From contig CAJQUW010002202.1 in the NCBI GenBank assembly GCA_907163375.1, positions 372,001 through 436,000 of the forward strand: a stretch of DNA of 64,000 nt. Reading direction: 5' to 3'. Every line of letters begins with the position of its first letter. Positions within the stretch are counted from its first letter, which is position 1. Origin of the DNA: Prostheceraeus crozeri (Eukaryota > Platyhelminthes > Polycladida > Euryleptidae). Shown one piece after another: positions 51,670 through 63,727 of the stretch. The notes below the pieces were generated by a model, which saw nothing but the letters and a program-made list of their open reading frames with translations, searched no databases and was not told the origin of the DNA. Position numbers and translations under genes: made by a program.

Positions 51670-52278
51670 TACAACAAAGTCAAACGGTAACAGATGGTAG
51701 GTCGTAGTCATCAACATCAAGGTCTGAGTCGTTGCAGTTATAAGCTGTTCTATATCACACATTAAATCCTTTGATAGAGGCAAATTGATAGGGTCCGGCA
51801 AACATATCCACCTTGAATTTGCCACCATTTTCCTCATAGTGGCTAAATGTGATTATATCATGCAAGCAAGTCTTCAATTACCGTGTTCTCATTTCACAAT
51901 AGCAACGAGAACTCTGTGGAATAGCTTCCGTCAAACTCAGAGGTTTGAACACTTCATCGAGCCAAAATCTTAGTGCTCGCGTAGGGGCATTGGTCAATGT
52001 CCTCATAAAGAGTTTCTGAAGTTCATGAAGAATCATCTTCACAATGGTAGAATGTGACAATATCCTCCATCAGATCTATAAGATCAGCTTTGTAACCAAT
52101 AACATCGTTTGCAGAGTAGTCAGATTGTCTTTGTGAATAATTGAAACAGGAATGATTGTGGTAAATGGCATGTTTATTGATGTCTACAATCCTCAACAAG
52201 TATGATTGAAATAGAAGTGTAACCTTATATACAAAAGCTGCACAATAGCAACCAATCACAGACACACATGGTGACTCA
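51670..52278 (-). other. decayed Polinton B region, possible remnant of the polymerase-domain paralogue
   Basis: Only short frames. Minus-strand words such as ELQKLFMRTLTNAPTRALRF faintly resemble LFLELMNTFSDSIVMARLV of the stand-alone protein at 24177 in Polinton A, which holds the equivalent position. Not enough for a firm call. Confidence 0.25.
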
Positions 52279-52692
52279 TCATGAACGATATACATTGACT
52301 GTTGAAAATATTTCTCCATCACAAAGGGGACAAAATATAGTTTCCAAGGGTACATAACATGTAGAACACATAACAAAATGAGAACATGGAAACAAGAGAA
52401 GGGATCTTTCCCGTTCAAAACACCTAATGCAGCTCCGTTCACATAATAATTCAGACGTATCTATTTCTAATTTCTTTCTGAAGTCACTTTCATTGATAGA
52501 ACATTTCGATAAATCAGTTGAAGGTTTCACTTCTTTTATCTCCGTTTCAGAAAGTTCCAATTTCATCCTCCTAATTTCAGTGTCTTTGCAATGTAGCATT
52601 GAGAAATCCTCTATCCAACTACGATCCAAATTATAATTCATGGCATGCTCATCCAGATCCATTAGTCGTTCAACCAACTTTGATATTTTCAT
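52279..52692 (-). CDS. IAP-type RING finger protein (Polinton B)
   Basis: An intact 137-residue frame. The C-terminal 50 residues read CIRCFERERSLLLFPCSHFV, MCSTCYVPLETIFCPLCDGE, a C-x2-C...C-x-H-x3-C-x2-C...C-x2-C RING with the PC.H...C and CP.C spacing of inhibitor-of-apoptosis proteins, whose RING is an E3 ubiquitin ligase. The N-terminal 85 residues are charged and helical without a BIR domain. A host-modulating ligase is plausible. It is the first minus-strand gene inside the right end. Confidence 0.75.
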   Translation of the reverse strand: MKISKLVERLMDLDEHAMNYNLDRSWIEDFSMLHCKDTEIRRMKLELSETEIKEVKPSTDLSKCSINESDFRKKLEIDTSELLCERSCIRCFERERSLLLFPCSHFVMCSTCYVPLETIFCPLCDGEIFSTVNVYRS

Positions 52693-52812
52693 TTAGATTT
52701 GTAACAGTTTCTGTAGCCTTTAGCGAATAACCAAGGTCTCTTGCAACAATCCATGAAATTGGGAAACTAACCATCAAGCAACTTCACGTATTTATAACTT
52801 AACCTAGTTATG

Positions 52813-53162
52813 AAAATAAATAAAAATTGTCATCATAGTCACAATGGTCACCATTGTCGCATTTGAGCAAGCATTCTCAAAACAAACAACTATCTATTCA
52901 AGTTCAGAAATAAATGTTCGCATCCCTGTTCTAATTCACTCACTTTAATTCAATCTCGGAACAGGCCGTTACAACCCTAGTACACAATTGATTGTACCGA
53001 ACCTCGAAACATGAACTCAATTCGAATCCCAATCGGAATGCGGTTCCTATTCACATGATCGGAACGCGGTTCGAATTCAAATGTTCATATTTACATGTTT
53101 GGAACGCCATGTTCGCATCCTCGTTTAAATCCTCACTTTTTGCGTTCACATTATTAACTACT
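52813..53162. repeat. right terminal inverted repeat of Polinton B
   Basis: Inverted match to 32636-32985, ending ...TTCACATTATTAACTACT. The outside flank is TACAAG, against TACAGC at the left. Confidence 0.85.
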
Positions 53163-53728
53163 TACAAGATTTGATAAAATTGAGTGTGATAGTAACACAT
53201 TCCGAATATGCAGGTGCTCTGCTATCCCTGTATTAATATCGGCGGGACTCAAGAGCTACTGATTTTAGGAGCAGAATTCCTTTGAGGATAAGTCATAGTC
53301 GATAGAGATAGAAAAATAACAGCAAGGAAGCACTATACTGCAAAGGCTCTCATCAGTGGTCAACGATGTTGGGAACGAGGTCGTGATTTGTCCTTGTAAA
53401 ATAAATTAAATGCGTTTAGGTGCGAAATTCTCTTTGATAGCATGCTTTCTGTTAAATTTGCATCTGAACTCTGAAATGTCGATGCTGCAGACATATTTTC
53501 TGTCTTTATTTTCACCTTGTACTCTGATGAATTCCATCACGAGCAATTTTGTAGAAGTAACGGTTGCAAAAAGACTTTCACTGACCGAAAAATATAATTA
53601 AGCATAAATCAATTAGCATCAAGTACGAGTAATGTCATCCAAATATTTGCTATATTTATCTATGTATCCAAATACTCTTGCATTTCAATTGACGGTACTA
53701 GTCGAAGACACTATGGTCAGGTCGTTTA
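53163..53728. other. intergenic, nothing recognised
   Basis: Flank of Polinton B. The short frame at 53410-53601 has no motif. Confidence 0.5.
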
Positions 53729-55330
53729 TTGACGGAACATGTTCGTCCGCGTGAAATTTCCAGAAGTGCTCATACAGATCATTGTAACTACCTCCATCTC
53801 ACAAGAACTTGGAAGGATAACAACTGCAGAAGACTCCTCGACAATCTCCAAAAGGCACTCGAGCGCGAACAGTGGCTGATCTTTGAAAGGTATTCAAGGA
53901 AATGGAATAACATCACGTATGAAGATTATCCTAATTCAGTGCAGAGTTACTTCGATGAATGCAACCGGTGTTCCCCTTTGATCTCAATGACTGTTTCTTG
54001 TTCTCTGACGCAGTGCCACGACCCTCCTGTGAGGTCGAACATGCTCACGTTTTTGATGCCTTTCCGAGCAACGCTAGCAATGAGACCGAGATACCTTTAC
54101 CTGGCACTGTTGAGAATTTTCTGTCTAGAGGGCCTAGATAGAGGGTCCCACCGAAGATTAGCAATCTGTTTTTTTTTACTGACGTTGAAAAAGACCTGGA
54201 TCGCCTAAAGTATGCTGTGCGCTGGAATGAAAGAATTGATAATAATTCTACTGAGGGAAAAGTGCATATTCCTTACTGTAGAAACACTGTTTCTCTACCT
54301 ACTAAAATGATTCGTGAAAAAAGAAACTGCACAAGTGATTCAGTGATATAATCTGCTGTCTTAAATTCGTCTGCTATAATTATTACATGCAGTATAATGA
54401 TGTAGCGTATCGTCAAATTAAAGGTTGCCCGGTGGGAGACCAGTTCTCCACATCCTTAGCGATTATATACATGTACCATATAGAATTAAAAGCACTTAGT
54501 ATTTTGAAAAATGACTACAATATAGCACCTTCCTACTATGCTAGGTACATTGACGACATTTAGTGTACTTTTGCCGTTTAGTGTCAACGACAAACAAATT
54601 GATAAAATAGTAGAAGTTTTTAACTCCGTTTCTGATTATATAAATTCTGTAGAGATGCCAAAAAACAATTTTCTCAACTTTCTAGACTTCGAATCAAAAA
54701 TAGTCAACTGAACCACAAGTGGTTGGTCAAGAGCCATCAGTAGGGTATATCCATCAACAAAAATAGTTGGGTACCGAATCATATCAAAACTACATGCAAC
54801 TACCTTAAAAATAGCATAAACAACGTCACCAATCGGTGTTCAGGTAAAACAGAACAAAACGAAAATTGAAGAACTGGCCAAACAATGTGACTTACCTATT
54901 CAAATAGTTAGTAAGCTAGGTCCTACTATATCCCAAGTCACCAACACTAAAAAACAAAGCAGAAAACACGAAGATTGTACCATCTGCACAAAACTACCTA
55001 ACAAGCATTCTTGCTCCGACTGGTTTTTAGTCTATAAATTTACTTGCTTATTGTGTGCCGATTTCTACATCGGTCAAATTACCGCCGGTTCACTAATAGG
55101 TATAAAGAGCACCAGCGTGATATCACTAATAATAACAAGAAAAATGTTCTGTATGAGCACTTCTGGAAATTTCACGTGGACTGTTATGTTCCGTCAATAA
55201 ACGACCTGACCATAGATATCTTCGACAAAAGTGACAATGCAGTTGACTGCCGAATTGATTAAGCTCGTCATATTGACAGATTAAGACCCGTTATGAATCG
55301 CAAGTACGAACTACCAAACTTCTAACGATA
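53729..55330 (+). mobile_element. Penelope-like retroelement relic with GIY-YIG endonuclease
   Basis: Penelope-like elements encode a reverse transcriptase and usually a GIY-YIG nuclease. Here 54180-54560 holds DVEKDLDRLKYAVRW, then IKGCPVGDQFSTSLAIIYMY and YYARYIDDI, the G-x-P-x-G and YVDD motifs of such an RT, with an apparent internal deletion before them. 54960-55260 has HEDCTICTKLPNKHSC, FTCLLCADFYIGQI and, in another frame, RFTNRYKEHQRDI, the Cys-rich and GIY-YIG blocks. Several stops and frame changes make it dead. The N-terminal block at 53729-54208 has no diagnostic motif and may or may not belong. Confidence 0.65.
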
Positions 55331-55569
55331 TTAACTCATCTCGGTCTCATTGCTATATAATGCGTTGTATTGATGACTGCACGGTCCCACCCTTTGATGT
55401 GTCTGTGACACGAAGCGCCGTGGTTTTTATCCACTCAATTTTATTGTACATAATTTTACGAAGGTAAATACAGAGAAGGAGTGACCTGCTTGTTTAAAAA
55501 CAAGATGCCAAGAAAATGCCAATGCCAAGCACAATGCCACGAAAATTGAACTGCCTCCTGTTCCTAGCC

Positions 55570-56070
55570 TTCAACGAATGATGATTTTCCTTCTCAGTGG
55601 AAGGTGGCACGAATCACTCCTACATTCAAGTCTGGTAGACTTGATGATCCAAAACTATAGACCAATAAATATGTATATTACCAGCCTCATCAGAATTTTA
55701 CGACTTCATATTCACACTCAGTGTTTACATTTCTTGGAATCGAACAAGCTACTAAACTCATCTCAATTTAGATTTCGCAAATCGCATTCCTGCAAGACGG
55801 CACCTTTAAAAATTTGGGATTCTAGGGTCAGATGTGCGTCAAATAAAAAAAATCGGTGGAGTTATTTTCTTTGACATTAGGAAAGCTTTTGAGTCAGTCT
55901 CGCATGAGCCTCAAAACTATACGAGTACGGTTTTCAAAATCTATCTCTCCCCTTCTTTGAAAGCTGTGTTTCAAATAGGAAAAAGCAAGTAAAATTCAAC
56001 AATGCGCTGTCAGACACTATTACTATTAGTCGTGGTGTTCCTTAGGGATCCATTTTGGGTCTCCTTCTCT
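55570..56070 (+). mobile_element. CR1/Jockey-like LINE reverse-transcriptase relic
   Basis: In shifting frames: WKVARITPTFKSG, NYRPI, SQFRFRKSHSCKTA, a GVIFFDI/RKAF-like region and RGVP-GSILG. This is the order of RT motifs 0 to 4 in CR1/Jockey-group LINEs. Heavily decayed; the C-terminal RT half is missing. Confidence 0.6.
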
Positions 56071-56392
56071 GCTGCGATTGTGTCTCGATTGCTCTGTGGT
56101 CATTCTTAGATTTCTCGGCTGGTATTTGGCATCGTTGGGAGTTGTGACTTCAATTCTTACATTGCCGGACTCGTCAACACTCGAGGGTTCTGTTTTTTGG
56201 GGCTTCGATAGTCACGGATCATTGGATTAATTGGTATTTGGATAGGATCGTACTGTCGACGCAATCAGTAAATTATTATCACTATCCAGCAGACGGCTAG
56301 CTGTATTGCCAAATCACGTGATCTACGCAGATTTCGAGTCGAAGTGCTAGAAACTTTGCTAGTTCTACGAATAAGAGAAAGATGTCTAACTA

Positions 56393-56470
56393 GAAGGCGT
56401 TCCTGACTGGTCCCAGTGGTTGCGTTTGTTGAAATGGGCTTCGAGTTCGAATCCTGGTAGCCTCATTTTT
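56393..56470 (+). other. tRNA-like / SINE head candidate
   Basis: It has a B-box GAGTTCGAATCCT, an upstream A-box-like TGGTCCCAGTGG and a following T6 run (a Pol III stop). The cloverleaf stems do not pair well, so it is not a functional tRNA; a tRNA-derived SINE head or pseudo-tRNA fits better. Confidence 0.3.
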
Positions 56471-56533
56471 TAGGCTTTCCATTTTGCAAAACAAAAGCAT
56501 GGACAGCAAGTGCACTAACTGCTCCGCTGAACC

Positions 56534-58850
56534 ATGGGTTGTCAGCAACAAATCGAGGAGCGTGACAGGCGTCTCATGACACGCAGTAGCCCAGGATGTG
56601 GTAAACAGTTTCATATTGTCTGTATTAGTCATACAGAAGAAGTTTCAGATAGAGACATAAGCAAAATGTTTTTTGCTTGTCGTCAGTGCGAGAAGCTTCT
56701 AAGTTCCAGTGCTGAAATTGCACAGAAATCATTTGCGCCCAAGTTAGAGTCGAACCTTTCCTCCTTACAAGATTCTATTTTCAAACGTATCGAAGGTATC
56801 TGCGAAAGTAACAGAGTAATGAAACAAACAGAAGAAGAATTGCTGATTTGACGAGAAAATTTGACTGAATTTGACTTGCCAATTTGACAAGAAAATACAG
56901 AATATCAAACTGTCAAAGTAAGTAAGTAGATGTTTATTCTCATAATGAAAATCATGCAATACAAGAATTGACAGTTACAAAGTCAGAGAGGGTTTGTCGA
57001 AACCAATTGGCAGAATAAGCCACTGAAAATATCACAATCATGCAAACTTAGACAAAATTACAGAATGACAATGAAATCAAAGTTGAGATACATTTGTTCA
57101 AGTTTGGCCATTCTTGGAAAATTGTATAGTTAAAAAATTACATCTGGCTTCTCAAGAATAATTTCTTGAGATAACGAATCTTCAAAAATATTGAAAAGCC
57201 AGAGGCAATTATTCAACTATAAAGTTGAGATATTTGCAAATAATGATTTGTAATCATGAATAATGACGTTGAAGATAATGTCTAGAAGGAGAGGACAATT
57301 CATTTAATACTGTACATAAGTTGATTGGTATTTTCCAATACTATCATCAACTGGAATGGCATGCATAACTAGATTTGCAATCATTTATGACAAAATTAAC
57401 ACTGTTGATAAACGGCATTACTGAATTGTTGCTTATACTTGATACCTTCTCGCCCAGATTATAAGTCCTAATATGTGAAAGGTCCGGAACATTGGTATTT
57501 TCCAATACTATCATCAACTGGAATGGCATGCATAACTAGATTTGCAATCATTTATGACAAAATTAACACTGTTGATAAACGGCATTACTGAATTGTTGCT
57601 GATACTTGATACCTTCTCGCCCAGATTATAAGTCCTACTATGTGAAAGGTCCGGAACAAAAATACATGAAGAAGTTGAAGCGTAATGATAATCAATACGT
57701 ACATGTAAATGATGCTTCAAATTGTCTTGATCGGTTAATGAGTGGTACAAGTTTGATAAAAGTTTGATAAACCTCTCGATTCTTGCTCGAGTTTCAAGTT
57801 CACAGTGAATGTGATGCAGTATTTTCTGAATCTTTAATGCGTCTGAACATATATCAATCTGTCAGTTCTGATGTTGGTCGCGTTCTTGATGTATTTGCTT
57901 AATTGTATGACTTTTCCATTTCTTCAGTTTGTAACATAGCATAGAAATCTTGTTTCGAGATGTGTAGAAGAAGGGTAATTGCAATTCAACCATGATAGAT
58001 ATTGCTAATAATGATACACGCCAAAGGAATGAAAGAAAACAAACTTCTTAATGTCCTCACATCGGGTAAGCATAAAAGTGTCTCACAATCTCGCTCTTGA
58101 TACATGTAAATTGAAAGTGAATGAGAGGAATTTTTCGAAGCTGAAGACAGATGACGATTGTCTTCAAGTAGCTCACTCAAAATAACTGGAAGGTATCAAA
58201 AATGTGTTCATTTTCTGCAGAAAAAGGTACTCTTCTTAGACTTTATGGACCGATTTCATGAAGCGGTATTAACTGCTACCAGTAGTAGCACAAATACCAG
58301 GAGTAGCTACTACTTCGGAGTAAAATCGATCATGAGGAATATCCCAAAGAAGGCTTTCAGCAGTGGCAACAAGTATGTCTCTAACACTAGTCATGCAGTG
58401 TCTTTAGTTACCGAGACTTTGGCATGAGACTCTTGAGAGTGAGGGCATTTAAGATTTAAGATGTTTACAGTATTGGAAAGCCCCGTGCTGATGGCAAACC
58501 GAGTCTGGTCAGGTCATGGTGCGTTCGAATGAGGGAACTGCAAGAACTTCTCTGTCAAAAGCTCGACACCTTAAAGAGGCTGACCATCCGTCAAATCGGG
58601 TGTTTCTGCAGGAAGATTTACTTCCTCTGATGAATCGGAAGCTACGAGTAAATGAACTGAGAAGAGCAAAGGATTTTTATCAATTTCTTTATGTTCGATT
58701 TTGTAAAAGATCGGTTGCTCTGCTGAGATTTGTAAACGATTATCTCTCAAGTCTCAATGGAAGTCGATGTCGGTGGTCACTTAATTACTTCAGGCACTTC
58801 AAACCAGACCCAAGTCCAATTTTCGAGCGGTATAGCCATCAATCAGCGTA
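56534..58850 (+). mobile_element. CR1-like LINE ORF1 relic, interrupted
   Basis: 56534-56851 has DRRLMTRSSPGCGKQFHIVC, then FFACRQCEKLL, a PHD/zinc-finger-like block (C-x2-C...H-x2-C...C-x2-C) known from ORF1 of CR1-group LINEs, followed by a coiled coil. After unrelated repeat sequence, 58478-58700 has IGKPRADGKPSLVR and EDLLPLMNRKLRVNELRR, resembling the R.GKP...KPR.L and later ...R...EL..R parts of the same ORF1 family. Stops and shifts are frequent. The middle (56880-58450) contains inserted or unrecognised sequence. Confidence 0.45.
57325..57658. repeat. tandem duplication, 167-bp unit
   Basis: 57325-57491 and 57492-57658 are nearly identical head-to-tail copies (both begin TTGGTATTTTCCAATACTAT and end near GTGAAAGGTCCGGAACA), differing at only a few bases. 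Confidence 0.9.
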
Positions 58851-59109
58851 AAATATGACGGGAGCAATAACCTGCATAAGCAATCATTACATTAATTGAG
58901 AAATCTGCATCACGCTCACTGATACTTTCAAGGGTCTTTCATTATTTGCCCACTTGCCTCTTCCTCACGGGCACGAAAAAATGAGTCAAGGATCACAACA
59001 TCAATAACCTACAGATCCTATAGACCTTCCAAATCCCAGATTATCCCATAACTACAAGTTAAATTGAATGAAGAAAGCTAAAATACAAGTAGGCTATCCG
59101 GTGGGGTAG

Positions 59110-59334
59110 ATGCATCCCGACATCCCCCTCTGCACTGTCATGAAATGCTCTAGTCAGAGAATATTTCCAAGAATTTGGAAAATTGCGACAGTTATTCCTG
59201 TCTTGAAATCTTCCAGTGATATGTCGGTTTCGAATGCCATTGCTCGTCCCATCAGTTTACTCCCTACTCCAGCCAAAATTGCAGAACGTTTTCTGATCGA
59301 TGAATTGAGAACGAATGAATTGTTTGGGCAGTAG
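59110..59334 (+). mobile_element. LINE reverse-transcriptase N-terminal fragment
   Basis: IFPRIWKIATVIPVLKSSSD, then RPISLLPTPAKIAERFLID: the FP..WK.A.V.P..K and RPISLLP...K..E motifs of a CR1/Jockey-type RT. It is a separate insertion from the RT at 55570, since both cover the same domain. Confidence 0.6.
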
Positions 59335-59901
59335 GTCCTAGTAGTAGACACATGTTTGAAGCACTTTAGAAGTGCGTGCAGCTCACTCTACTACGCGAAA
59401 AACACTTCCTGTAATTCTGACGTTGTATATTGGAGCACCAAATATTTCGCCTTGCAGAGAGGCTTCAACCGTGGTGTTGTGTACTTCAACTTTGGAGTAG
59501 TAGTAGTAGGTAGCAAAAAGCGCCGACGAGGTCATTCATGTCGCGCACTCTGCCCTGCTCGAACCCAGAAAAACGATCAATATCGAGCAACATATATATT
59601 GCGCCTGATCGGCATCGCCAGTGGTGTCAGAGGTACAAGTGTATGTTGCACAATCGGCTGACATAGATAGAGGACGAGAGATGTTCAATAACATGCAAGC
59701 AGATGCGTGGGAGGGCAGACACAGTCATGCCGCCGGACGATTCATAGATAGCGGTAAATCCAAGAGACGTTAAACAATAAAAGTGACGTGTATAAAAGAA
59801 AGTTAAAGAAAGAGACAGGCTATACATTGTGATAATAATACTGACTAAAGTAACTGTACACTTGCTGTATAAAAATAATAATAATGATGGGGATAATTCC
59901 A
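59335..59901. other. intergenic, nothing recognised
   Basis: No gene or clear element. Short simple-sequence patches (TAGTAGTAGTAGG near 59500, AATAATAATAATG near 59876). Confidence 0.5.
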
Positions 59902-61399
59902 TCACGATAAGAAGGAGCGCAAATTTGTATCAGTACGATAGGAAAATCTGACACAAACGTCTGATGCTTCGCTACAGGCTTGGCGGATAAATGAGTTGAG
60001 TTTCGAAGTACAGGCTCCAGGATATGTGGAGAGATAAACAGTTCTGGAGGGGGCATTCTTTATCCGGTTGAGTCCTCGAGGATGTGCGGTATGCAGGCGC
60101 TTGATCTCTTTAATGAGTCGCTGTGCATCGGCAAAAGACCTGTCTATGGCGGTGAAGGTCAGGCTAGACACTGGGTGAATTGAGGGGAAATGTGGCACCA
60201 GAGGTGAGGAGGAGGATCATAGCGATATCTCGAAGATGTTGAGCGATTCTCACTCGTAGCTAGTTGCTTGTTTGGCCTGCATAGCGCAAGGGACAGTCTT
60301 TGCATTCGATGATGTAGATGCATTGAGTAGAGGAGCAAGACAGGTTGAACATAATTGGGAACAGTTCAGACGGTGTCCTTCCACAGATTACAGTCTTTCC
60401 TTGGGCAAAAGAACAGACTCCACTTCTTGGACCGTTGCATCGGGAGAAGCCAAATTGCCAAATAGGGTGGAAATTCACAAGAGTCATGACACGTCTTTGG
60501 ATGTTTCTGATTTCTGAACGGGTAGCTCCCTACGAGCGCCATTGTGGAAACATTACATGATAAGTATGGGAGAAGTCTGCTCTTGTTGATGAGTAAGTAG
60601 CCCATCTAAGCACTTGCGAGTACATAACACCTCTAAACACGTGTGGTGCGTGGTGAGAGTCACGAGGCAATAAGTTGTGGCAGGCTGTGTCGTTAAAGTG
60701 GATTCGATGTCGAAGTTTTGTGTGGTCAGCAGGAGAACGGTACACTCACAAGTCCAGGAAGTTAAGGCTGTCGGCGTGACAGCTCATTTCGAGTTGAATA
60801 TTGGGGTCTTGACCGTTGAGGCGGTTTACGAAGGTGTGGAGAGACTCCAAGCTACGGTGCCAAACAGCGAACACGTCGTCTTGATAACGTACCCAGATTT
60901 ACGGCTGGAGGTTGGAAGATGTCAGAGCATTCCGCTCTCATTCTCCCATATAAATATTGGCGAAAGATCCCCCATACGCCTTGACCATTGCGACACCTGA
61001 GCTCTGCAGGAAGTAACTATCCTCAAAGATAAAGTCGTTGCGCTCAAGAGAGTGACGAAGCAGTTGTAGAACGATTTCAGCAGGTCGTGCGTCATCAGGG
61101 GTTCGTAGAAATGCCTCTCGTACTCGACGTAATCCTTCTTCGATTGGAATATTCGTGTATAGTGATTTAACGTCAAAACTACATAGTAGGCTGTCACTTG
61201 ATATCATAAGGGTACGTAGAATAGCGATGAAATTGCGAGAGTCCAGTAGGAAACTGGGTATCTGTCTAGCCAACGGAAAGAGGAAGAATTCTATAAAGCG
61301 AGAGATGTCGCTAGAGTCTGTGTTGACGTCTGAGACGATTGGTCTACCAGGAGGTGTGTTGATGGAGGACCAGGAGTTCTTGTGAAGGTTTGGGAGTGT

Positions 61400-61407
61400 G
61401 TAGAAGT
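61400..61407. repeat. left 8-bp target duplication of the hAT element (GTAGAAGT)
   Basis: GTAGAAGT abuts the left inverted repeat and is repeated exactly at 63728-63735. Eight bases is the hAT superfamily length. Confidence 0.9.
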
Positions 61408-63727
61408 CAGGGCTGTGGAGCCGATGCGTTATCTCATCGGCTCCGGCTCCGACTCCACGACACTGATGTGAAAGGCTCCGGCTCCGGCTCGGCTCCGGCT
61501 CCGGCTCCGACTTCAAATTCAGGTTCTATCTATGCTGGTTATCCTGGATCCGTTGAACGGGTTTTTTGGATAACGGTGTGGCCTTCAGAGGCTTGCTACA
61601 ATCATCAAATTAGTTTTCATTAACAAGCAACGACTTAAGTTAATAATAAAAATGATAATAGCCTAATATAATGACAAATAACATACTTGTCATATATTTT
61701 TGCATGAATTGACTATCTCTGAAAGATAAAATAAAGTTATAGCCAGGATTGGTTAAATTAGATAAAGATCTCCCGCACTGGCTAAATATAAATTGGCCTA
61801 GCCTGCAACCAGTCTACTACGAGGCTATAGACCACATGAGTGATGATGATATACCTAATTAGCCGTCACAGGGGCCGAATAGTAGTATAAGCTTTTTAAC
61901 AAAGCTTGAATATGAAACTGGATAGCGTATGCCTCTAAATAGCTTATAGGGTCTGTATCTACTCGAACATGGAAAGGGTATAGGCTATATAGCCAAATAT
62001 ACCGCATCAATAAAGATATCAATTGCTTTATTGAATATTAAAGTGTATATAGGCTAGCTTCGGTTGTTATTGTTATTTGTTATTGCCTTTATTCAATAGT
62101 CTGTTGGTCCATGAATAATATGATCGGTGGGTAGCCCACGACTCATCATCTGTAGAAATTGTAATTTAGATAGCCTCATTGCAGTGTAGGCTAGAAATGT
62201 ACAATTGAAAATTATACTTAAAAAAATTAAAAATATCTAATTTAGGACAAGTTTTGTAATTCTATGCAGCATACTTAATAAGTTAAGGCCTAACTTACAT
62301 TATATTAATTTCGTATTTTTCATTATGGCGTAAAGTTGCACTAAATAATTCATCAATGATTCATGTATATTATTATATTCAATTTATGTATAACACATTA
62401 CCACTATTCCTCTGATGATGGTTAGGCTGATGAAACTGAACTCGGAGTATCACACAGTATGTTGCAGGGTGCTATGCATAATAAAAATTTGACTGCGAGC
62501 ACCGAGCAGAAATCCCATCTACTTTGCTAGCTTTCGAATGCGCTTGCGGTTTAATGTCACAGACAATAGAAAAGGGAGGTCAAAAGGCGCCTTTATTGAG
62601 AGCGTCTCAGTCTTTTTTTATTGTTTACATATAAGTCAGCATGATATCAGCATAAAGTGTTGACAGACGGAAAAAATAATACTGAAAATTCTTGAAATCC
62701 ACAGGCATTTGGGGAAATATTATTACACGATACGGCTCTTGTGCAGTCCTCCCCCCCCCCATTTTTTCTCTGGTCAAAAGATGCAGCACCATTGGATGTC
62801 CGTTTCAGCATCACCGTTTTGAGTGAAGCATTCCGTGCTGTTGTAAAAATCTACGTGGGTAATTGCGATGTCATGGTCGCAAACTTCGTCAGCAAGTCAA
62901 CATTGTAATTTGCCTTCGGGTTTTTCGCATTGAAATATACCCTTTGAATTTTGAAGTCAAAGGAAATTCATTGTGAATGAGATACCTTTAAAATAATAGG
63001 GCGCTACTAGAAGTGGCTGGGTCGCTTATTGCTATAGCCATGTGAGGACTTGTAGTCAGGTCATTCGTGTGAGTGTGAAGAGTTATCCCTCCAATCAAAA
63101 TTGATCAAATTGAATAATCGATTGTTTTGAAAAATGTAGGTGGGGGGACTGCACAAGAGCCTACAATACAATCTAAGGAAATTGGCATTGTCACAGATGC
63201 CAGTAGCCATACCGATAGATGATAGCCTACATAGTAACCGTATTAGATTTAAGATATTGCGCAAGAAATGTAGCTATATTATCTTTGCTGACTGAACTGG
63301 AAATGTGTACATAAATGACTGGCGACTTGTCTCTAGGAATATACAATCATCTAGTTAGCATGCATATAACAAGTCTTCAAATTAATGGATTTTGGAGAAT
63401 ACGTTGTCAATATGGAAATTAGTCTTCAAAACATATGCAATAAAAAAATATTACACATGTGTGTAAATATATAATAAATATAATACAAAAGAAGGCGGCA
63501 ACTGCAAAGAAAGATATCGTGGAGGAGAGATCATTGGCATACTTAAAAGACATATCTTTAGATTTCAAATGATTTAATTTTTTTATGATGCCAATTAATA
63601 ACTTTTAAAATTCTAGATTTATATCAAAGCTCAAACTATCGGAGCCGGAGCCGGAGCCTTTGTGATAAATCGGCTCCGGCTCCGACCAAAACCATCGGCT
63701 CCTTAAGGCTCCGGCTCCACAGCCCTG
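61408..63727. mobile_element. non-autonomous hAT element inside the Penelope-like element
   Basis: Inverted ends CAGGGCTGTGGAGCC (61408) and its complement ending at 63727, with a perfect GTAGAAGT duplication. Both ends continue into GGCTCCGGCTCCG-rich subterminal repeats. The 2,320-bp interior has no transposase. A smaller foldback sits inside (62734-63161). The hAT jumped into a pre-existing Penelope copy, splitting it between its N-terminal block and the RT. Confidence 0.88.
62734..63161. repeat. nested inverted repeat inside the hAT element
   Basis: GGCTCTTGTGCAGTCCTCC plus a C-run at 62734-62760 is mirrored by GGTGGGGGGACTGCACAAGAG at 63139-63160. About 430 bp between the outer edges, no coding content; a nested MITE or an internal foldback. 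Confidence 0.6.

Larger units (their letters stand above)
32636..53162. mobile_element. Polinton/Maverick (adintovirus-like) element B, fossil
   Basis: A 20,527-bp element. Its ends begin AGTAGT and match inverted for about 350 bp (32636-32985 and 52813-53162). The flanks TACAGC and TACAAG agree at four of six positions, a decayed target duplication. It has the same gene set as Polinton A (polymerase B, PC4-like, TBP-like, protease, major capsid, small core genes, penton-like, integrase, ATPase), plus a left-end promoter pair and a RING protein at the right. It is broken with fifteen or more coding breaks and carries secondary insertions (34-36 kb and 50-51.3 kb). It is older than A and not a recent copy of it, since even the capsid proteins differ strongly. 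Confidence 0.9.

Noticed and set aside
52023-52442. Minus-strand 139-residue frame overlapping the RING gene
   Set aside because: Overlaps the well-supported RING finger in another frame and has no motif; treated as a shadow, with only the downstream part possibly a remnant.
56393-56470. Functional tRNA gene
   Set aside because: B box and T-run are present but acceptor and T stems do not pair; at most a tRNA-derived SINE head.
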